A DNA stretch of 64,000 bases from Apostichopus japonicus (lineage: Eukaryota > Echinodermata > Holothuroidea > Aspidochirotida > Stichopodidae). Position 1 is the stretch's first letter, and each line of letters begins with the position of its first letter. Below are positions 23,448 through 38,200 of the stretch, piece by piece. Under the pieces are notes generated by a model. The model worked only from the letters and a program-made list of their open reading frames with translations, had not been told where the DNA came from and searched no databases. The translations under genes and the position numbers were made by a program. The stretch is from contig NC_092561.1 in assembly GCF_037975245.1 (NCBI RefSeq), positions 5,940,001-6,004,000 of the forward strand, read 5' to 3'.

Positions 23448-26430
23448 AACTCTCCTCGGAAATTACAGGTTGTATCAAGGGAGGATGTAGGTGTAATTTG
23501 TGCGACAGAGCATAACGAAACAACTGATCGAAATTCTCCTGAAACTGCCGAAAGGAATCTATACTTTCGGCACCTTCCCCCCCCCCCCCCACCTTACTTC
23601 ACGAGAAACCGTATACCTACCGTCTTTCAAGACACTACAGGTTAATGCAACTGTGACATTGAATAGCCTCGGAAACCCTGGAAATGTCTTTTCTGCAGAA
23701 CGTACCTTGCGGTACCTCTTTGGTGCCTGGACGTATATTATCTAAACCATGAATCGACAAAGTCAAGGTTAAAGCAAAATTATAGCTTTCCGGGGCAGAC
23801 AATTTTCCTATTATAGGTGACATTTAAAAACATCTTTACAAAGTGTGTGTATGAGGATCTTATAAATAATGTTATACTTTGTTTCTACAGCAAGAAAGAA
23901 TAATGACGAAGATTTTATCTAACCGTTAAATGGTTGGCTCATTTGAAAAAAAGTCATGAAGGAAGGATAGATTGATTAGCTTTACTTTTGACTATCTTTG
24001 TCTTCTGTATTGAGGAAAACTATTCCTTCGCCAGGTAGAAATTATAACAAACCAAAAGAAGAAAATATGACTAGAAAATAACGCTCAACATAACGTTGGT
24101 ATAGTTTTGAATTAGTGATACTAGTTTTCAATAACGGAAGTCAACCACGACTTTTACGACGATGTTACCAAACATAAACAGAAATATTCAATTGCTAAAG
24201 CAACAGCAAGAAAACTAAGCGTCTTTTCTTAAACACTTATCGGAGATTTTCCGTTACCAAAATGGACAAATTTCTCTCTCCCCCTCTGTATGTGATTTTT
24301 TTATGGGGTGGGTGGAGCTTAAGAGAGGGGGTGGGGGTTGAAATTGATACACGAACAATAGTTATAATACGAAATAACGTAATACACAAAAATAGGACTA
24401 AGAAAAGTCAAAAGTTATTGGAGAAGTAATTAGTGAGAAATTGTTCATATTAATTTATTTTAACTTCAAGATACCTAGCAAATGTGCCAGGAAGCATTTC
24501 TCGGCAAAGAATATTGAAGCAAGCAAGGAAACACAATTAATCGACAGCTGTACCTTTCCGAAATGCATCGGATAAATGACGATTAGGCCATATAGTTATC
24601 CCTATTTCAAACCTTGCTTCAGGATTAACATGGTAGCCAATATCTTTATATATTTTACATACTCTAAGACCTGCAGGGTATGCCACTCAAAGAAGCCTTC
24701 TCGGAGTACAAAAGAATATTTAAAAAAATGAAAAATGAAAACACCAAATGTGTTTTATTGTAGCTACTAGATTTTCTGCAGACTTTGACACAGTGGATCA
24801 TGAAATATAACCATCTCACTTGGAAACAGATTTAATAGCAATTTCCTTCATGCTGCGACCCCCCCCCCCCCCCGCCACACACACATCCCTCCCCTCTTCT
24901 CCCACGTTTGTAGAACTCACTTCCAGTAGATATTAGGTCTTAAAACTCATCTTGCTCACATTGTTATTAGATTTCTATGTCATCACCTGTTGAGCGAATT
25001 GAGCAACGTTTGTTGGATTCTGCGCAATACAAGACAAATGATAACAATAATCTTTCCTCTTGTTGCACGAAGTCGTCAAAAACCTAGCAAGCGTCTGTTT
25101 ATTAATATTTTGCCTAATAACGAATGAGCGAGGACGAGAGACCAAACTTTTCCAGGAAACCTTAAGATTATTATCACCCAGTCCTGCAAAACAACTCTGT
25201 AAGGTTTCTGTTTTCGAGTATTAATGGAATCGATCCAGGTGTGGTGAAAGATAAAACTTTAAGGACTGACTAGAAAGAACAGAAGAAAAAAGGGTTGGAG
25301 TAAATAAAACGTTGTGAGCAAAGATGGATTACCTTGAGTTTCACTTTTATGATTTATCTGGATGTTATCATTCCTACTCAAAGATCGTTACCCGCATATA
25401 ACGTTAAACAGTGTAACACAGTGTTTATGGTTTTGTTAAAGAATGTAAAATTCCGAGAACTGTAAAAACATCACTTTTCTTGCGTCTATAGTTGTTTTCT
25501 TGAAACCATTTTATAGCTGCTATCAAGATGGCAGCACCCCCCCCCCCCCCCGGTGATAAAACGTCAATAAGAACTGCATTTTAATTAATCAACCACAATT
25601 GTTTACGTTTGACAAGCCAGAGGAATCTTTCTGAAAAAGACATGTTGCGTTTTTTTTTTAATCACTTGAAAGGGCTGTTAAAAGATTCTTAATCTTGGGT
25701 GCATTGATCTATATCTATATATTAATATTCAAGTGTGGGTGACACGTGTACTTTCAACCACCTAGAATGAGTCAGCAAGGATAATATGTACAAACAATGA
25801 TGGTTGGTGCTTCTGTGATCTTTCCTTCAAAAGATTATGTATTAATAATTATGCTCAGTCTATACATCTACAGTTTATTCATTGGAAATAGGTAAGCCTC
25901 TCGTGTGTTTTAACTTAAGATAATAATATTCTCGTCATTCGTGCACAACTTAATTATAAAAGGTTGTCTCGGGTATACTTGCAAATCTCCCCCCCCCCCC
26001 TCCCCCCTCGTAGATTTACGTTAAGAGCATATTCAGATCTCTTGAGGACTCATAGGGGAAACATCGTGAAGTATATAAGGGCACTCAGCTCGGACAGGTA
26101 GTGCTAGATTATATTTCATTTTTTTTCTGAATTGGGCATCTAAAAGATAAAGCAGACAGATTTAAAGGTAAATGTTAAGTCTTGTACAAGGGACGATTTC
26201 CATTATCATGTTATAAAGAATCATTTTGTTGTAACATTATTCTTCAATATCGAAAGAGGAAAACCTAATACGTATCCTGATAAAATTTGAGTTCAATTCC
26301 TAGTTTATAGCCAATAAAAGACATTGATAGTTGGAAATGTCAAAGTTTTCATTTATTTTGAAAACATTATTGCAAAACTTTTGAAAAATGTTAAACATTA
26401 TTTTCTCCATTTCTGTTTTATCTTCTACAG
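23448..26430. other. Non-coding stretch upstream of the RASL12-like exon
   Basis: Contains C homopolymers at about 23578-23590, 24860-24873, 25538-25551 and 25988-26000. It is probably part of intron 1 of the GTPase gene, because the next exon begins in mid-codon. I searched it by eye for a P-loop exon ending in the required phase and found none. Confidence 0.5.
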
Positions 26431-26487
26431 CCTTGGTCGTTCGTTTCCTTACTCATCGATTTATTGGCGACTATGATCCAAATCTAG
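26431..26487 (+). CDS. RASL12: RASL12-like exon 2 (switch I)
   Basis: Acceptor TCTTCTACAG and donor GTAAGA bracket 57 bases. The exon enters at codon position 2 (a preceding G would make alanine, as in the GKSA of the family) and leaves after one base. It encodes LVVRFLTHRFIGDYDPNL. The single G left over joins AA of the next exon to give glutamate, restoring DPNLES. This phase match across a 14.5-kb intron is the strongest evidence that the exons belong together. Confidence 0.88.
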   Translation, partial: PWSFVSLLIDLLATMIQI

Positions 26488-29189
26488 GTAAGATCCAGAC
26501 AAATTTCAGAAGTATTCTTTTCTGAAAAAAATATATATACTGTGCAGAAATGTATGTGTTAAGAATAATAATAATCATCACAATAATAATCATGTCAAAC
26601 ATAAAGACAATCCCTACACGCGGCAGCAGCTAAACATCGCCCAGCCGACAATTAATCTCACAGGTCCCCATTTATACACCTGCGTGAAGAGAGGCAATGG
26701 AGATAAAGTGCCTGGACCAAGAACACAACGTAATAATCTGGCCAGGACTCGAACCTGCAAACCTTGGATCACAAGTCCACTGCCTTAGCCACTTGACTAC
26801 AACGCTCTTACAATATCTTATAAGAAAGTTGCACCGTCAAAAAATTCCCATATAACTTTTGAAACAATACCTAAAGTGAACCCGATGAAAGAATATCAAA
26901 TGAGTAAACCCGATGTAGTAAGTTATATCAGTTCACATATACACATATACACATTGATTTAATAACCTTAACCTTGTTGAAATGTGAGAATTTAACTTAT
27001 GTCTGCAGCACGTTCACATTTTATTGTGTTTATATATGTCGTAAATGAGAATTTCAATGCTGTTCACGTGGTTATGCATGAAAAAAACGAATTGTTTATT
27101 TTCCAAGGTTGAAGGGAGTGAGGGTTATTGCTTCTTCCAAGATAGAAATTGAAACTGAAATTAAAAATTAAAATTAAAATTAAAATAAAAAATCGAAATT
27201 ATAATTGAAATAATTGTTTTAAATTGAAAGTAATGCTGGCCCAAAGTACTGGGCCAATGTTTCGTGTGATCTAATATGTGAACTTTGAACTCAGTCTATC
27301 GTGATTAGCCCGTATAGGTTTACTTAGCCTTCATGTATGTGATTTGGGTTTGGTTTTGGGTTTGACCATTTAATAGATGGATTTAAACCGAAAATGGCAT
27401 ATCAGCATGCAATAAGATGGAGAACGATCCCCCGCTCTAAGTATACCTGATATGTAATTAGGTTGTAGCCTAACCTTCGTTATGAGTTTTCTCAAGGTTT
27501 TCAGTAAATTCTTGTGACCCTGTTTAGTGGAACAACTTAACTTACACTTTTATTTTACTCGAGTTTATCAATTCCTGTGACCCTGTATAGTGCAACAACT
27601 TAAAGTACACTTTTATTTTCTTGGATTTATAGGAATGACGTTGAGATGCTTATGGCAAAAGCAGTCAGTTTTTGAGTTTTTTGGTATTATGAAAGACGCT
27701 TTCATTTAACTCAGATGAAAGAAGGTGTACCGACTTGTAAACTAACTGTGATCAATCCTCCAAGAGTAACAAACCAAAACACATCTTTACCAATCATACT
27801 ATTGTAGTTGTGAAACCGCCTAACATTTGTGTCGGAAAGATGCATTATAGCTTTTCGTTATAGCATTTAGCTTGCCAACTTATTTCATGCAATCTTCCCT
27901 GTTGGAGGATTCTGGTAGTTGTTCCGGTGGACCGGTCCCATCTTCTGATTTCTTCTGCTCTAAAATGAACTGCAAGAGTGACTTTGCTCAAACATATTCA
28001 GTGTATTTCGCCGAATGTATTTACTGCTATATATTCGGCAGTGCTTTTTGGTATCTACCGTAACATGTCTCCCAAGGTCCTTATATCGATAAATCCTAGC
28101 TTTAACACTGTCATATACCTCTGCTGTTACCAAACTGATTTTTAATATGTTTATTTCATTTAGTTTAACGGTCTTATTATGTCTGACTGTTCATAAGATA
28201 AATGTTTAATACTGGAAAATATATCATTTACAAGAGTCCCCGATTTCCAACATTGCGCATGTTCAAAGTCTAAATGTACTAGATGATACTAACAAAGCAC
28301 CTCCTCGTCATCACCATACCGTCAGTGTCACAAGATTGACGAAATTACACTCTAACAAATTATGAAATCTGGGAGAATCAGATGTTATTTGGAGAGAAAA
28401 AACCCTTAAGTTCTTGTCGATATAAATAGGATGGAACACCAACCACATAACAAACTGAAAAGAGAAATTTAAGAACAATGGTTCGTGTTATATTTCTCAT
28501 TACGAGATGTACTCTCAAAATTCAGAAATGTGATACTCGACGTGTATGGGTTTTTAACACTCGAACTTGTCCGCGAAAACACTGCGCATGCTCCATTTGA
28601 GGCTGGAAAAGGTGTATTACTTTCCCGCTAAGAATGTTTATATTCAGCATTAAACTGATGTTTGCGACCATACATTGCAGGTCGTACGGCATGATCAAAC
28701 TTTGGTTTCCCTTGGGGAGAAAAAATACAACAACAACTGGAAATCTCATTATGACGTCATGTCGAAGAAATTGTCACTTGTTTTAGCGGTATTGTTACGT
28801 ACTGGTGTACGGTATTTCAGAAAAAGTACACTAACCTTCAAAAGACGTTCACGGTGCTGTCACCTTGGGAGAATATCATTTACCAGATTGTCGTTGCCAA
28901 TGTAACACAACAAAACAAGAACTGATACAACCACAATTTCCAGACGGCGAGAAAGCACTTTGTTATCTCTTCGCCTAGTAGGCTACATATTTGTTTCAGG
29001 CATTTACAAGATGTAAACTTGAGAATCTCGATGAAGCGATTTAACAGATAAAAGAAAAGATGTCAGTATGAAATAACAAAATCTCACTTTTAAATGTGAA
29101 TAACCATCGGCGTGTTTAAAACTTGCTATCTCTTGCATTAGCTGCAAAGAAAACATTTTAATTATAGCCACCCTGGAATGAACAACTCC

Positions 29190-29247
<58 letters not shown>

Positions 29248-32200
29248 TATCTGATATTTTAAACAGTGCGTGAGTTACTTATCAAGATTATTTATCACGA
29301 ATGTATGCCGTGCAGTAAAGAAGAATATGTAATGTTTTTTTTTTGGAGGCTGCAGCCGAGATTCGTTATTATATAAACTTATATTAAGTTTATCCCATGA
29401 GACACATAAACCTCCTAAACTAAATTTAGACAAGTTTGCCGATAAAGTTGAAGGACAGTGTGTTATTAAACGCAGGCAATCCAAATTTATCACACGTTCA
29501 ACGTATAGGTATAAGTATATATATTGAAGCTAATGTATACCACTCTAACGTTGATTTAAACCGATTCTTCTCTTTTCAATCTAAGTTTGCCTATAAAGTT
29601 AAAGGACAGTGTGTTATTAAACGTAAACAATCCAACTTTATCACACGTTCAACGTATAGGTAAGTATCATATATTTAAGCCAATGTGTCACTCTATATCG
29701 TTGATTTCAACCGATTCTTTTGTTTTCAATCACAATATTCTTCACCAGGTGATTCTAGTCCTTAAAAGTTTGTTTTTTTCCTCTCTTTTTTTTCTTTTCA
29801 ATTCCTTCTTCCTCATCATAGCCTGAACTACTGGTTAAATTTCGCATTATATAATAAATCTTCAATTGTTATAAGAATAAGGACAAGGAGATGATAAAGG
29901 CCTCTCCATCTCCATATGTTATCTTTGACATTATACAAGGGAGACACATTTAACAAATAAACTTGAGTGAATATCCTATCTTTCTCTTTTCGTGGTTTGC
30001 TCTCAAGCATGTTATGCGTTCTTGTAGTCCCTGCATACGGTACCTACTTAAGTGACGTTCCTTGCCCACTTAACCGATAACATCAGAAATTAGATTACAG
30101 AAAGAATAACTGAAGTTTAATTGCTTGTCAATTGTTGAGTGGAAGGCTAAGTATGCTAATATCGTTCGTTTTACGAGGAAAAATATTTAACCAATTTACC
30201 AAAGCCATCTCGAACATAGATCGAGATGTGATGAGAAAGTTTTGTAACATTATACTTAAAAACTATTTAGCTTGTATAAGCTAAGAATGCAATTATTCGA
30301 AATGAGGTGTTTGTCGTATATCAAGTAAACCGTAATTACTGAGGGGGAAATTGTCCCCTATCTTCCCTATAAAGCCTATTTTGAAAGTTTCTCGAGGGTC
30401 TTCAAGTGACATGTGGATTTCCATATCTATTTATTTTTGTTTCCTGACACGTTAAGAAAGGTAATGGTGCCAGTTGAAATCAAGTTAAGTGTCCTAAGGC
30501 GATGATGAATTTGTGTCGATATTTTGGATTTTGGAGGGCAGTGGAGTTGAGAGGAAGAGAGAAGGGATGAGAGGAGGAGGGGGAGATAAAAATAAAGATA
30601 TTTCGAAGAAAAGAGGGGAAAAGGGAGCGGAATGGAGTCGAATAATATCATCAAAATATTTATCATTTGTTTTGAAAAGAGATAAAGGAGCGATATAGAG
30701 GACGAAATGAATTGAGAGGACAGCCGGAGTTTTACTAAAATAGTTTCTTCGTAAATGACAGAATGTTATTTTTATTTGCCAAGAAACACTGTTCTACTAC
30801 ATATTTACACTGTTCATGTTAACTTGAATCGTTTAACATTAACGAATATTGTTAATGATGAAGAAAATTCTATATTTCAGTTTCCAAAATCATCAATACG
30901 TTACTTTTGCCTTATGGCAGTTCATATCATAATTGTTACCACACAACTGAAAATACTAAATTAAAGTAAATTAAAGTAAATAAAGGCCCGGTCACACTAT
31001 ACCGATTTTTTATCGGAATACTATCCGATTTTCCCGGAGGAATCGAAACAGCCTGTTTTCCGTTCGGGTCTTCTAGCCACAGTGATAAAGGACCTGATTT
31101 GCTATCTGTTGAGCCATTCCGATGTGGAATAGCCCTCTCCTAACTATTGATATTGACTCCGTTTCCTTTTATCGGATAGCTATCCGATTTCTCTTCCGAT
31201 TTTTATCGTTTTTCGGTGTGACGTCACTTCAGAATGTAGTCAGTCCTAGAACCCCTCAGATTTGAAGTAGGTATTCGAATATTCCACTGCATTCATTACA
31301 TTCACTATCACAAACCTCACTCTTCGGCCTAAAATCGGAAAAATCGGACCGTATTCCGATAAAAGATCGCTGTAGTGTGACCGGGCCTTACAGCCATATA
31401 TGTGATTTAAACCTTCAGAACTATCAATTGAAATTCAATTCGGTTTCAGACTCAGGATTGTGTGTTTTCAAGTAAAAAAACGCTATAGATATTAACAACG
31501 ATTTTGTGACACACCGTATATATATATATATATATATTAGAAAGAAACGCATAGAGAATTTATCAATCGAACTTCCGTGAAATATCAGATTTTGTATTAA
31601 GTCCGCATTGGTACTATAATATTCTAACATATATAGTTGCCTGTACTCGTCCTTTCCTTAAATGAATTTGTACTCATACATTTTGGACATCTATTATGAA
31701 GGTGAAAAAGTGCAAGACTGAGTACTCGCGTTCGCATTTATTTTAAAAAATATGAGTCATCCAATAATGGTGATATACATGAAGATAAACATATAATTAC
31801 AAACCCTTTTATTATGTTTTTCATGACCTATCTCCTAAAATATCAGCAACATATAAAAGTTCAAAACATTTTGTTTTGTTTCACTTTAACTCCCACCCGA
31901 GCAGCAATATCAGATTCTTACATCCTGTGTATGACATAACAAAAAAAATCCCTAAGCAAATCCCTTCAATCCTCTAAATCTCTTTTCTCTTCAAATATTT
32001 ATTTTATCTTTTTTTTGGCAAAACAAGGTTACATCTCATTTTGCGCATCGCGTCTTAAATATCATGATAAGAATAAATAAGTCTTACCAGAAGGGATCAA
32101 ATACCACCACATATTCCGTAACACCATGTTTAGTTTAGTTTCTCTTAGTGTTTGTATTAAACCCATGGAAGGATTCTCGTTAAGTCATATATTGCACCCT

Positions 32201-35200
32201 GAAGGTTTACTTAGAAAACAGAGATGAACATATTAAAGGGTTGGATTGAATGCATAAGGAATGAACTTGTTTTGTCCCGTTTTGTTTTCTTTCATAGTTC
32301 CTTAATATATTTTGTTACTTGATACTGTAATGGCAAAATCAAGATTTCTAGGCATTTTCAGAAAAAAAAAACCCAGAGACAAATAATGCAGAAGTTTCAC
32401 TATATTTAGCTACAATTTAACAATTTTATAAACCAATCCGATTAAAGATTTAGTTTCTATGACGATAACATATTAGCGGCAGGCAATTGTGACCTATTTT
32501 TTTTTCTTTTCTTTTTTTTAGTTTTTCGAAACGTTGAGAATTATGACTTAAAAGTTGAGCTGGAGTGTCTACTGAAAGGGACATTCAAGTTCAAAGCAGT
32601 GTTAAGTCTATACTGATATGTTCACCAGATATATATTAACATTGAAGAAACTCTGGGATAGTGTTCCATGTTATTTGCTTTTTTTCATTAAATAAAATTG
32701 AAAAATACAATATGTTTACAAACAAGTATTGTTCTAGCTACATGGCATTTATATTCTCTTACTTTTTGTGTATTTTTTTGTGGGGGATGTTAACGTATAG
32801 GCCTATCTATAAAAAAAAATAAAAAAAAGGAAAAAACACTTGTCGAAAATCACTTTGCAGTTTGTTGATAGATTGAAATATTATTCTCATTCTGATAGCT
32901 ACGTATTAGCTACGTATAGCTACTAAATTCTGTTAGTAGATTTCATCTTATTACGAGTTAGATTTTAAATTTTTCAAGTATTTAGTTCAAGCATCAGTGT
33001 TGCCCTTAAATATGTGGAGAATCACCGAAAATGGTCACCCATGGTCAAATTTCAACTAGCGTTTTTTCCCCACTCTATAGATGTATAGTTATCTACACTG
33101 AGACATAATATGGTCTCATATCTTAACAATGCTCAAGTTAAGTTTCAATTCAGAAGTTAATTTTGGGACATCGGAACCATCGGAAACCAGAGGTCATTGT
33201 CTTAAAATCCAAAAGTCACAAAGTAGGATTAATATTCGGCATAATTCTTTTTGCTAATAGGGTTGTGGATCAGAGGAACGGTTTGCCTGAGAAAGTTGTA
33301 CTTGCAAGTAGTATGAATGGGTTTAAGAATGCTTTGGGCGAGCACTTTAAGCATTGTCAAGGGCGGCGGAACCGGGGGGGCACAGGGGGCACGTGCCCCC
33401 CCCCCCCACTTTTCCTCAGGTTAAAAATGTGCCCTTTCTCTAGATAAAAATTGAGGTGTCTCAAGTTAGCAATTAGAGGCCAGGGAACCCAGAATGAACA
33501 CTCGGGAAGGGCTGTTTCCGGCCATCTGAGGGGTTTGTAAAACCCAAAAGTTTCTTGTACGCTCCGCGCCAACCGATGGTGGCGCTCCGCTCAGATAGTC
33601 GTGCACACAACTTTGCAAATCCTGGCTACGTCCCTGACTTTTAATGAATTTCTGTCAAACTCAAAGCTAATTCGAATGGCAAAAATTTGTTAAGATATTA
33701 ACTCTAATAAATAAAAAAAATAAAGAAATCAACTCTAATTCGGAAGATTCCTACATTAGCAACTAGTATGATTTCACCTCATTTTGTCTCAAAAGAAAAC
33801 TTGTTCCTTGTTTCCCAATTATTTGCTCGTTGGATATTGCAGTGCTATATGCATATTTTCCTTGAAGATAATACAATAAGAGTTATAAAGGGTACTTAAT
33901 ATAAGGCTGCATCAGTCCAATCGAATTTCTGCAAAGTGCCCTTTGATGTCGGTGCCCCCCCCCCCCCAAGACTAAAAGTGCTTCCGCCGCCCTTGAGCAT
34001 TGTAATCGGGTCTGAGTGTTTGTGTCTTCAGTTTTTTCTCTCTCTCATATAGGGTCCTTGATGGGGACTTGAGTGGCCCTCCTGATCCTTTTTTTTGTAC
34101 CAAATCTTAACTAAACTAAAGTAAAGTAAAGTACTTCCGATAACTTCTACCAATTTGTAGCGAGCTTGAAAGTTTGCACCAAACGTGATGATTTTTCCTT
34201 TATTTGGTTGTTTTGTTAGACAAGCTCACCAAACCTGCCGAGTCTAACTAACCAAAAATACAACTATAATCCACAAAGAGACCGCCTAGATTACTTACCT
34301 ACTGACGTTAATGCGCCATGAATTAATTATTTCTTTTTAGTTGTAAATATATCATTGCCAACTCACTTTGTTTGGTCATATTTTGTTACATGGGAAGCGC
34401 AAATTGATTTTTTGTTTGTTTTTAAAAAGCCTATACTTTCAGTCTTATTTTTCATAATTTAAAAATGCACATGGTATGAATTTGTTATAATTTTGATCTA
34501 AATTCTTGTCAGTGGGATTTTAGGATAAAGGAACCTCCAACTTTTGTATAGGAATTCAGTTAACAGAATCAGAGACAAGTGTTATATAAATACACGCTGT
34601 TTACATCACCAATGTTGGCATCATGCCAGACGGATAACATACTTGATCAAGTCCATATTTGACAAACGCAACAACTAAATCACGATTGATTTCAATTTTA
34701 AGTGCTCGAAAAGACATTTGAACTTTAAAACTGTGGAAAACTCACCTTTAAATCACTGTCTCGTGTTTATCATTAGCAGTCGTATGTTGTTCTTTTAAGT
34801 CAACGTATACTTGTCGTTATGTTTACCAATTCAGGGATTCAAAATAAATTCCGTAACCTGTCGACAAAAAAAAAAAAAGCAAACAGACAAATAACCACCG
34901 TAATAGGAGAAAAGTCTTTTAACGCCTCTCACTGAGGACACACTTGACTTCCCGTGTTAGCAATATCTCAAAAGTTGCCAAGTTTGTTTCATGCTTTGAG
35001 ACCTGACCTTTATTTTATGGTGTAACACTGACAAGTGTTACGTTATAACTGAACTGTGCCAGCAGTAAAAAGAAAAGTTCTCAATACCGTTGTTAAATCG
35101 ATTATTTACATTTCAATGCTTTTGTGCTTAATTATAAATGAAACTTGGTGCAATCATTTATATCTTTAATTTATGGGATAGTCCAAAGGAAGATAATGTC

Positions 35201-38200
35201 ATACTGTATTGAAGAGAAAAATATTCCTCACAGTTGGTTAAAAACGTTTATTCAATATATTTGAGGTATAGGTGATTGAATGTAACCTATTTGACTGGCC
35301 CCCATGACGTTGATCACGCTTGGTGCTCTGTAATGACATCCGGGTACTATGTATCCATCAAAAGCTTAATTTAAGGTATTTTAATGTTTTTGTTGATGTT
35401 TACATGAAATGTCATATATTTGGGTTGTCTGCTTCTAGATATGAATGTTCTCTGTAGTAAGAACTTCATAAAAAGTGCAAATCTTTTATATAAGTTGCAA
35501 TATTCCCTTCACAAATCATGATTGGAATATCATAACGAAAACAAAAACAGAGAAGTTTTGTCCTGGTGACATAATTTTCACTGCCGTTGCCATACAAAGA
35601 CATTTTCAGAGTATCAACAACTTCTTCACCGAAAATAAAAAATGCTGTGAAGATATGGTTTTGAGCTAAACAAGAAGAACATTTGTTCTGCAAAGTTCAA
35701 GAAATTCAATAAAACGTTTATAATAGGTCACTTCTACCCTCTTTCCTTTTGCCATGATTTACCTTTGGTGGCCCATGATCGGGGCCCTGGGCTCGGGCCC
35801 ATCTGAACTAATAATAAATCCGTCCCAATATGTAGGTTAGATACGTGCGAGCGATAAGTTCCATTTTAAATTGCATGGACGTGTAACAATGTTCCTCAAC
35901 ATTATCTTTGTATACATACTACTTTATCTATATATGAAACGTAGATTTGTGATCGAATTTGGACATTTCAGTATTAATAAATTCATCGCAGAACCACATC
36001 TGCACCTTATGAACCCAAGATATACACATTTCACGAGAGAACATCACATTTTAAATCAACTTTCGATGAAAAATGAGTTGGATGAATCAATATTCGATGA
36101 AGTATCCCCCCAACATGTCCGGCAAAAAAGTTTGGCGTGTTTGGGTTTAGTGGTCACAAATTTGCATAATTGATAGATTTGAGGTCCGGATACCTTAGGC
36201 AATGTTTCATTAAAGAGAAACTTGATTCAATCAGTGTAATAATTTGGAACATTTTTCAGAACCCGGTGAAGGATATTTGAGTAAACAATACACATCTTGT
36301 CAAAACAGTTCGCATTCGGAAGGATGTTAACATTTTGACGGTTTTTGTCAAGCGCAGTCAAGGGCGTAGGAACCGGGGGGCTGGGGGGGGCCAGTAAAAA
36401 ATGTGGAGGGGCGGAAGTATCATTCCCCCCCCCCCCGCTTCGCAAGTCAGAAAACCCCTTTTTCATTTCCAAATGAGAAAAAAATCTCATTTGGAGCACC
36501 AAATTGCATCTAAGGCCAGGTGAAAATACAAAATTAAGTTTACAAAATGGAATGGGTGTTGAAGTGTGCTATATTGCACCAAATTGCATCTGAGGCCACC
36601 TGGAAATGCAAAAAATTCCCTCCCCTTAGACCCATCCCCCAGGCCGGCCATCAGTCTTCAGCCCCCCCCCCCACTCAAAAGTACCTTCCTACGCCACTGA
36701 GCGCAGTGCACTGTGAACCTTTCAAAATCAAAAGATTTATAGTTGAGCTTACATCATCAAACAGTCATTTGTTTTGCGATGAAGAAATATTTTGCAAACT
36801 CAATGAAAACTGAAACCAAATCCAGCTGAGACACTGTATTTAACCTTAACGTTCTCGTATTCTTTTGAACTAAAAAATTGTTCTTATTTCATTTTACTCC
36901 TCATAACAAGAAATCCCTATGTAGGGTAGTATGAAATCCAAACTACGATATACTTTTTTTTCCCCCTAAAGGTTTTATAGTTAACATATAATCAATTTCA
37001 TTGGATGATGGTTAGCAAGTTTTTAATCCAGAATGGATGAAACAGTTTCTTTGTGTGTGCGCTTGTTTTTGCATTGTCTGAGAATTTAAATGAACCTGTT
37101 CTCAGATGTCACATGAAAAGAATTCTCAGAAAATTTCTATTGTTGTTTCTATTGTCAATGTTAGGGTTATGGATTCGAAGTGTGGAAAAGAAAACAAAAT
37201 GGGTTCCTCGGCCTGATTGTGAAGTGTATTTGGTTGGCTCTTTACCTAACCTAAGAAAAGCTCTCTTAATACGTGATTTTCAACCAGTGGCTGTTAATGA
37301 ACAAGTGATAAATGATTTCATTAAAGTCTCAATACGTGTTTGCCGATGAATTTTGGAAAACAAACTTCCGAAGCAGATTCAATGTTTCTTATTCTGAATG
37401 CACTCTGACCAGGTGGGTTTAATGGAGAAAAGCTGTCGCAATCAAAAGAAAGAAATCTATTCTTTCTGTTGTCCTTATGGCGCGAACGATTTACCGTAAA
37501 ATCACTGCGACTGCCCATTTCAGCATGTTCATTACACAAATGTAACTAAATATATATCTATATATCGTCCACTTTTTTACCCAATTTCACGGAGGAAAAG
37601 TCTGAAAATACCTGTTTATTCCTTGCAATGCAAGGAAATGACACAATTTCGCAAGCTATATCGGTAAGACCGAAAGAAAGATACTATTCAAGACTAGTAA
37701 TGGACCTAACACGGGCTAGCCACGAAATTGAAAGTAAGTCCTAGGCCTAACTGTCGTAAACAAAACAGAGATATTTGATTGGCGTATAACCTGTTGGGCG
37801 GGGCTTGAATATTTTGCTTGAAGTTTCTAGGATCTACGGACTCGTTAAAAATCTGGCGAATATTTATTCAGCTCAAAAATGTTTAACGACAGATAACAAA
37901 TAATGATTATTAACATGAAAATCGAAATATTATTTGTTATTTTCACTGAGCTTGTATGACAGTAAGCTGGAAAGATCGAAGTTAATATTTGGCAAACATA
38001 TACATTGAGACTTTAGGTTTATCAACATTTCATCTCTAAGATGCTTCTTTGTTTTTTCATTTAGTTCATTTAGTTCATTAATCATATGTCGTGATGTTCC
38101 TTGAGATTGGATCGTGATATCAATGTCTGTCTTTTACTGTACTCTGAATGGAACTTTCATCAGAAAGCAATTTGTTTGTCTGCTGTTCGATAAATGATTT

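Noticed and set aside
26741..26812. Possible tRNA gene on the minus strand
   Set aside because: A and B box words are good, but the ends cannot form an acceptor stem and the sequence continues into a SINE body and simple-repeat tail.
33163..33447. Intact small gene of 94 codons
   Set aside because: It is the C-terminal remnant of a LINE protein running into an inserted MITE; the last third is translated transposon terminal repeat.
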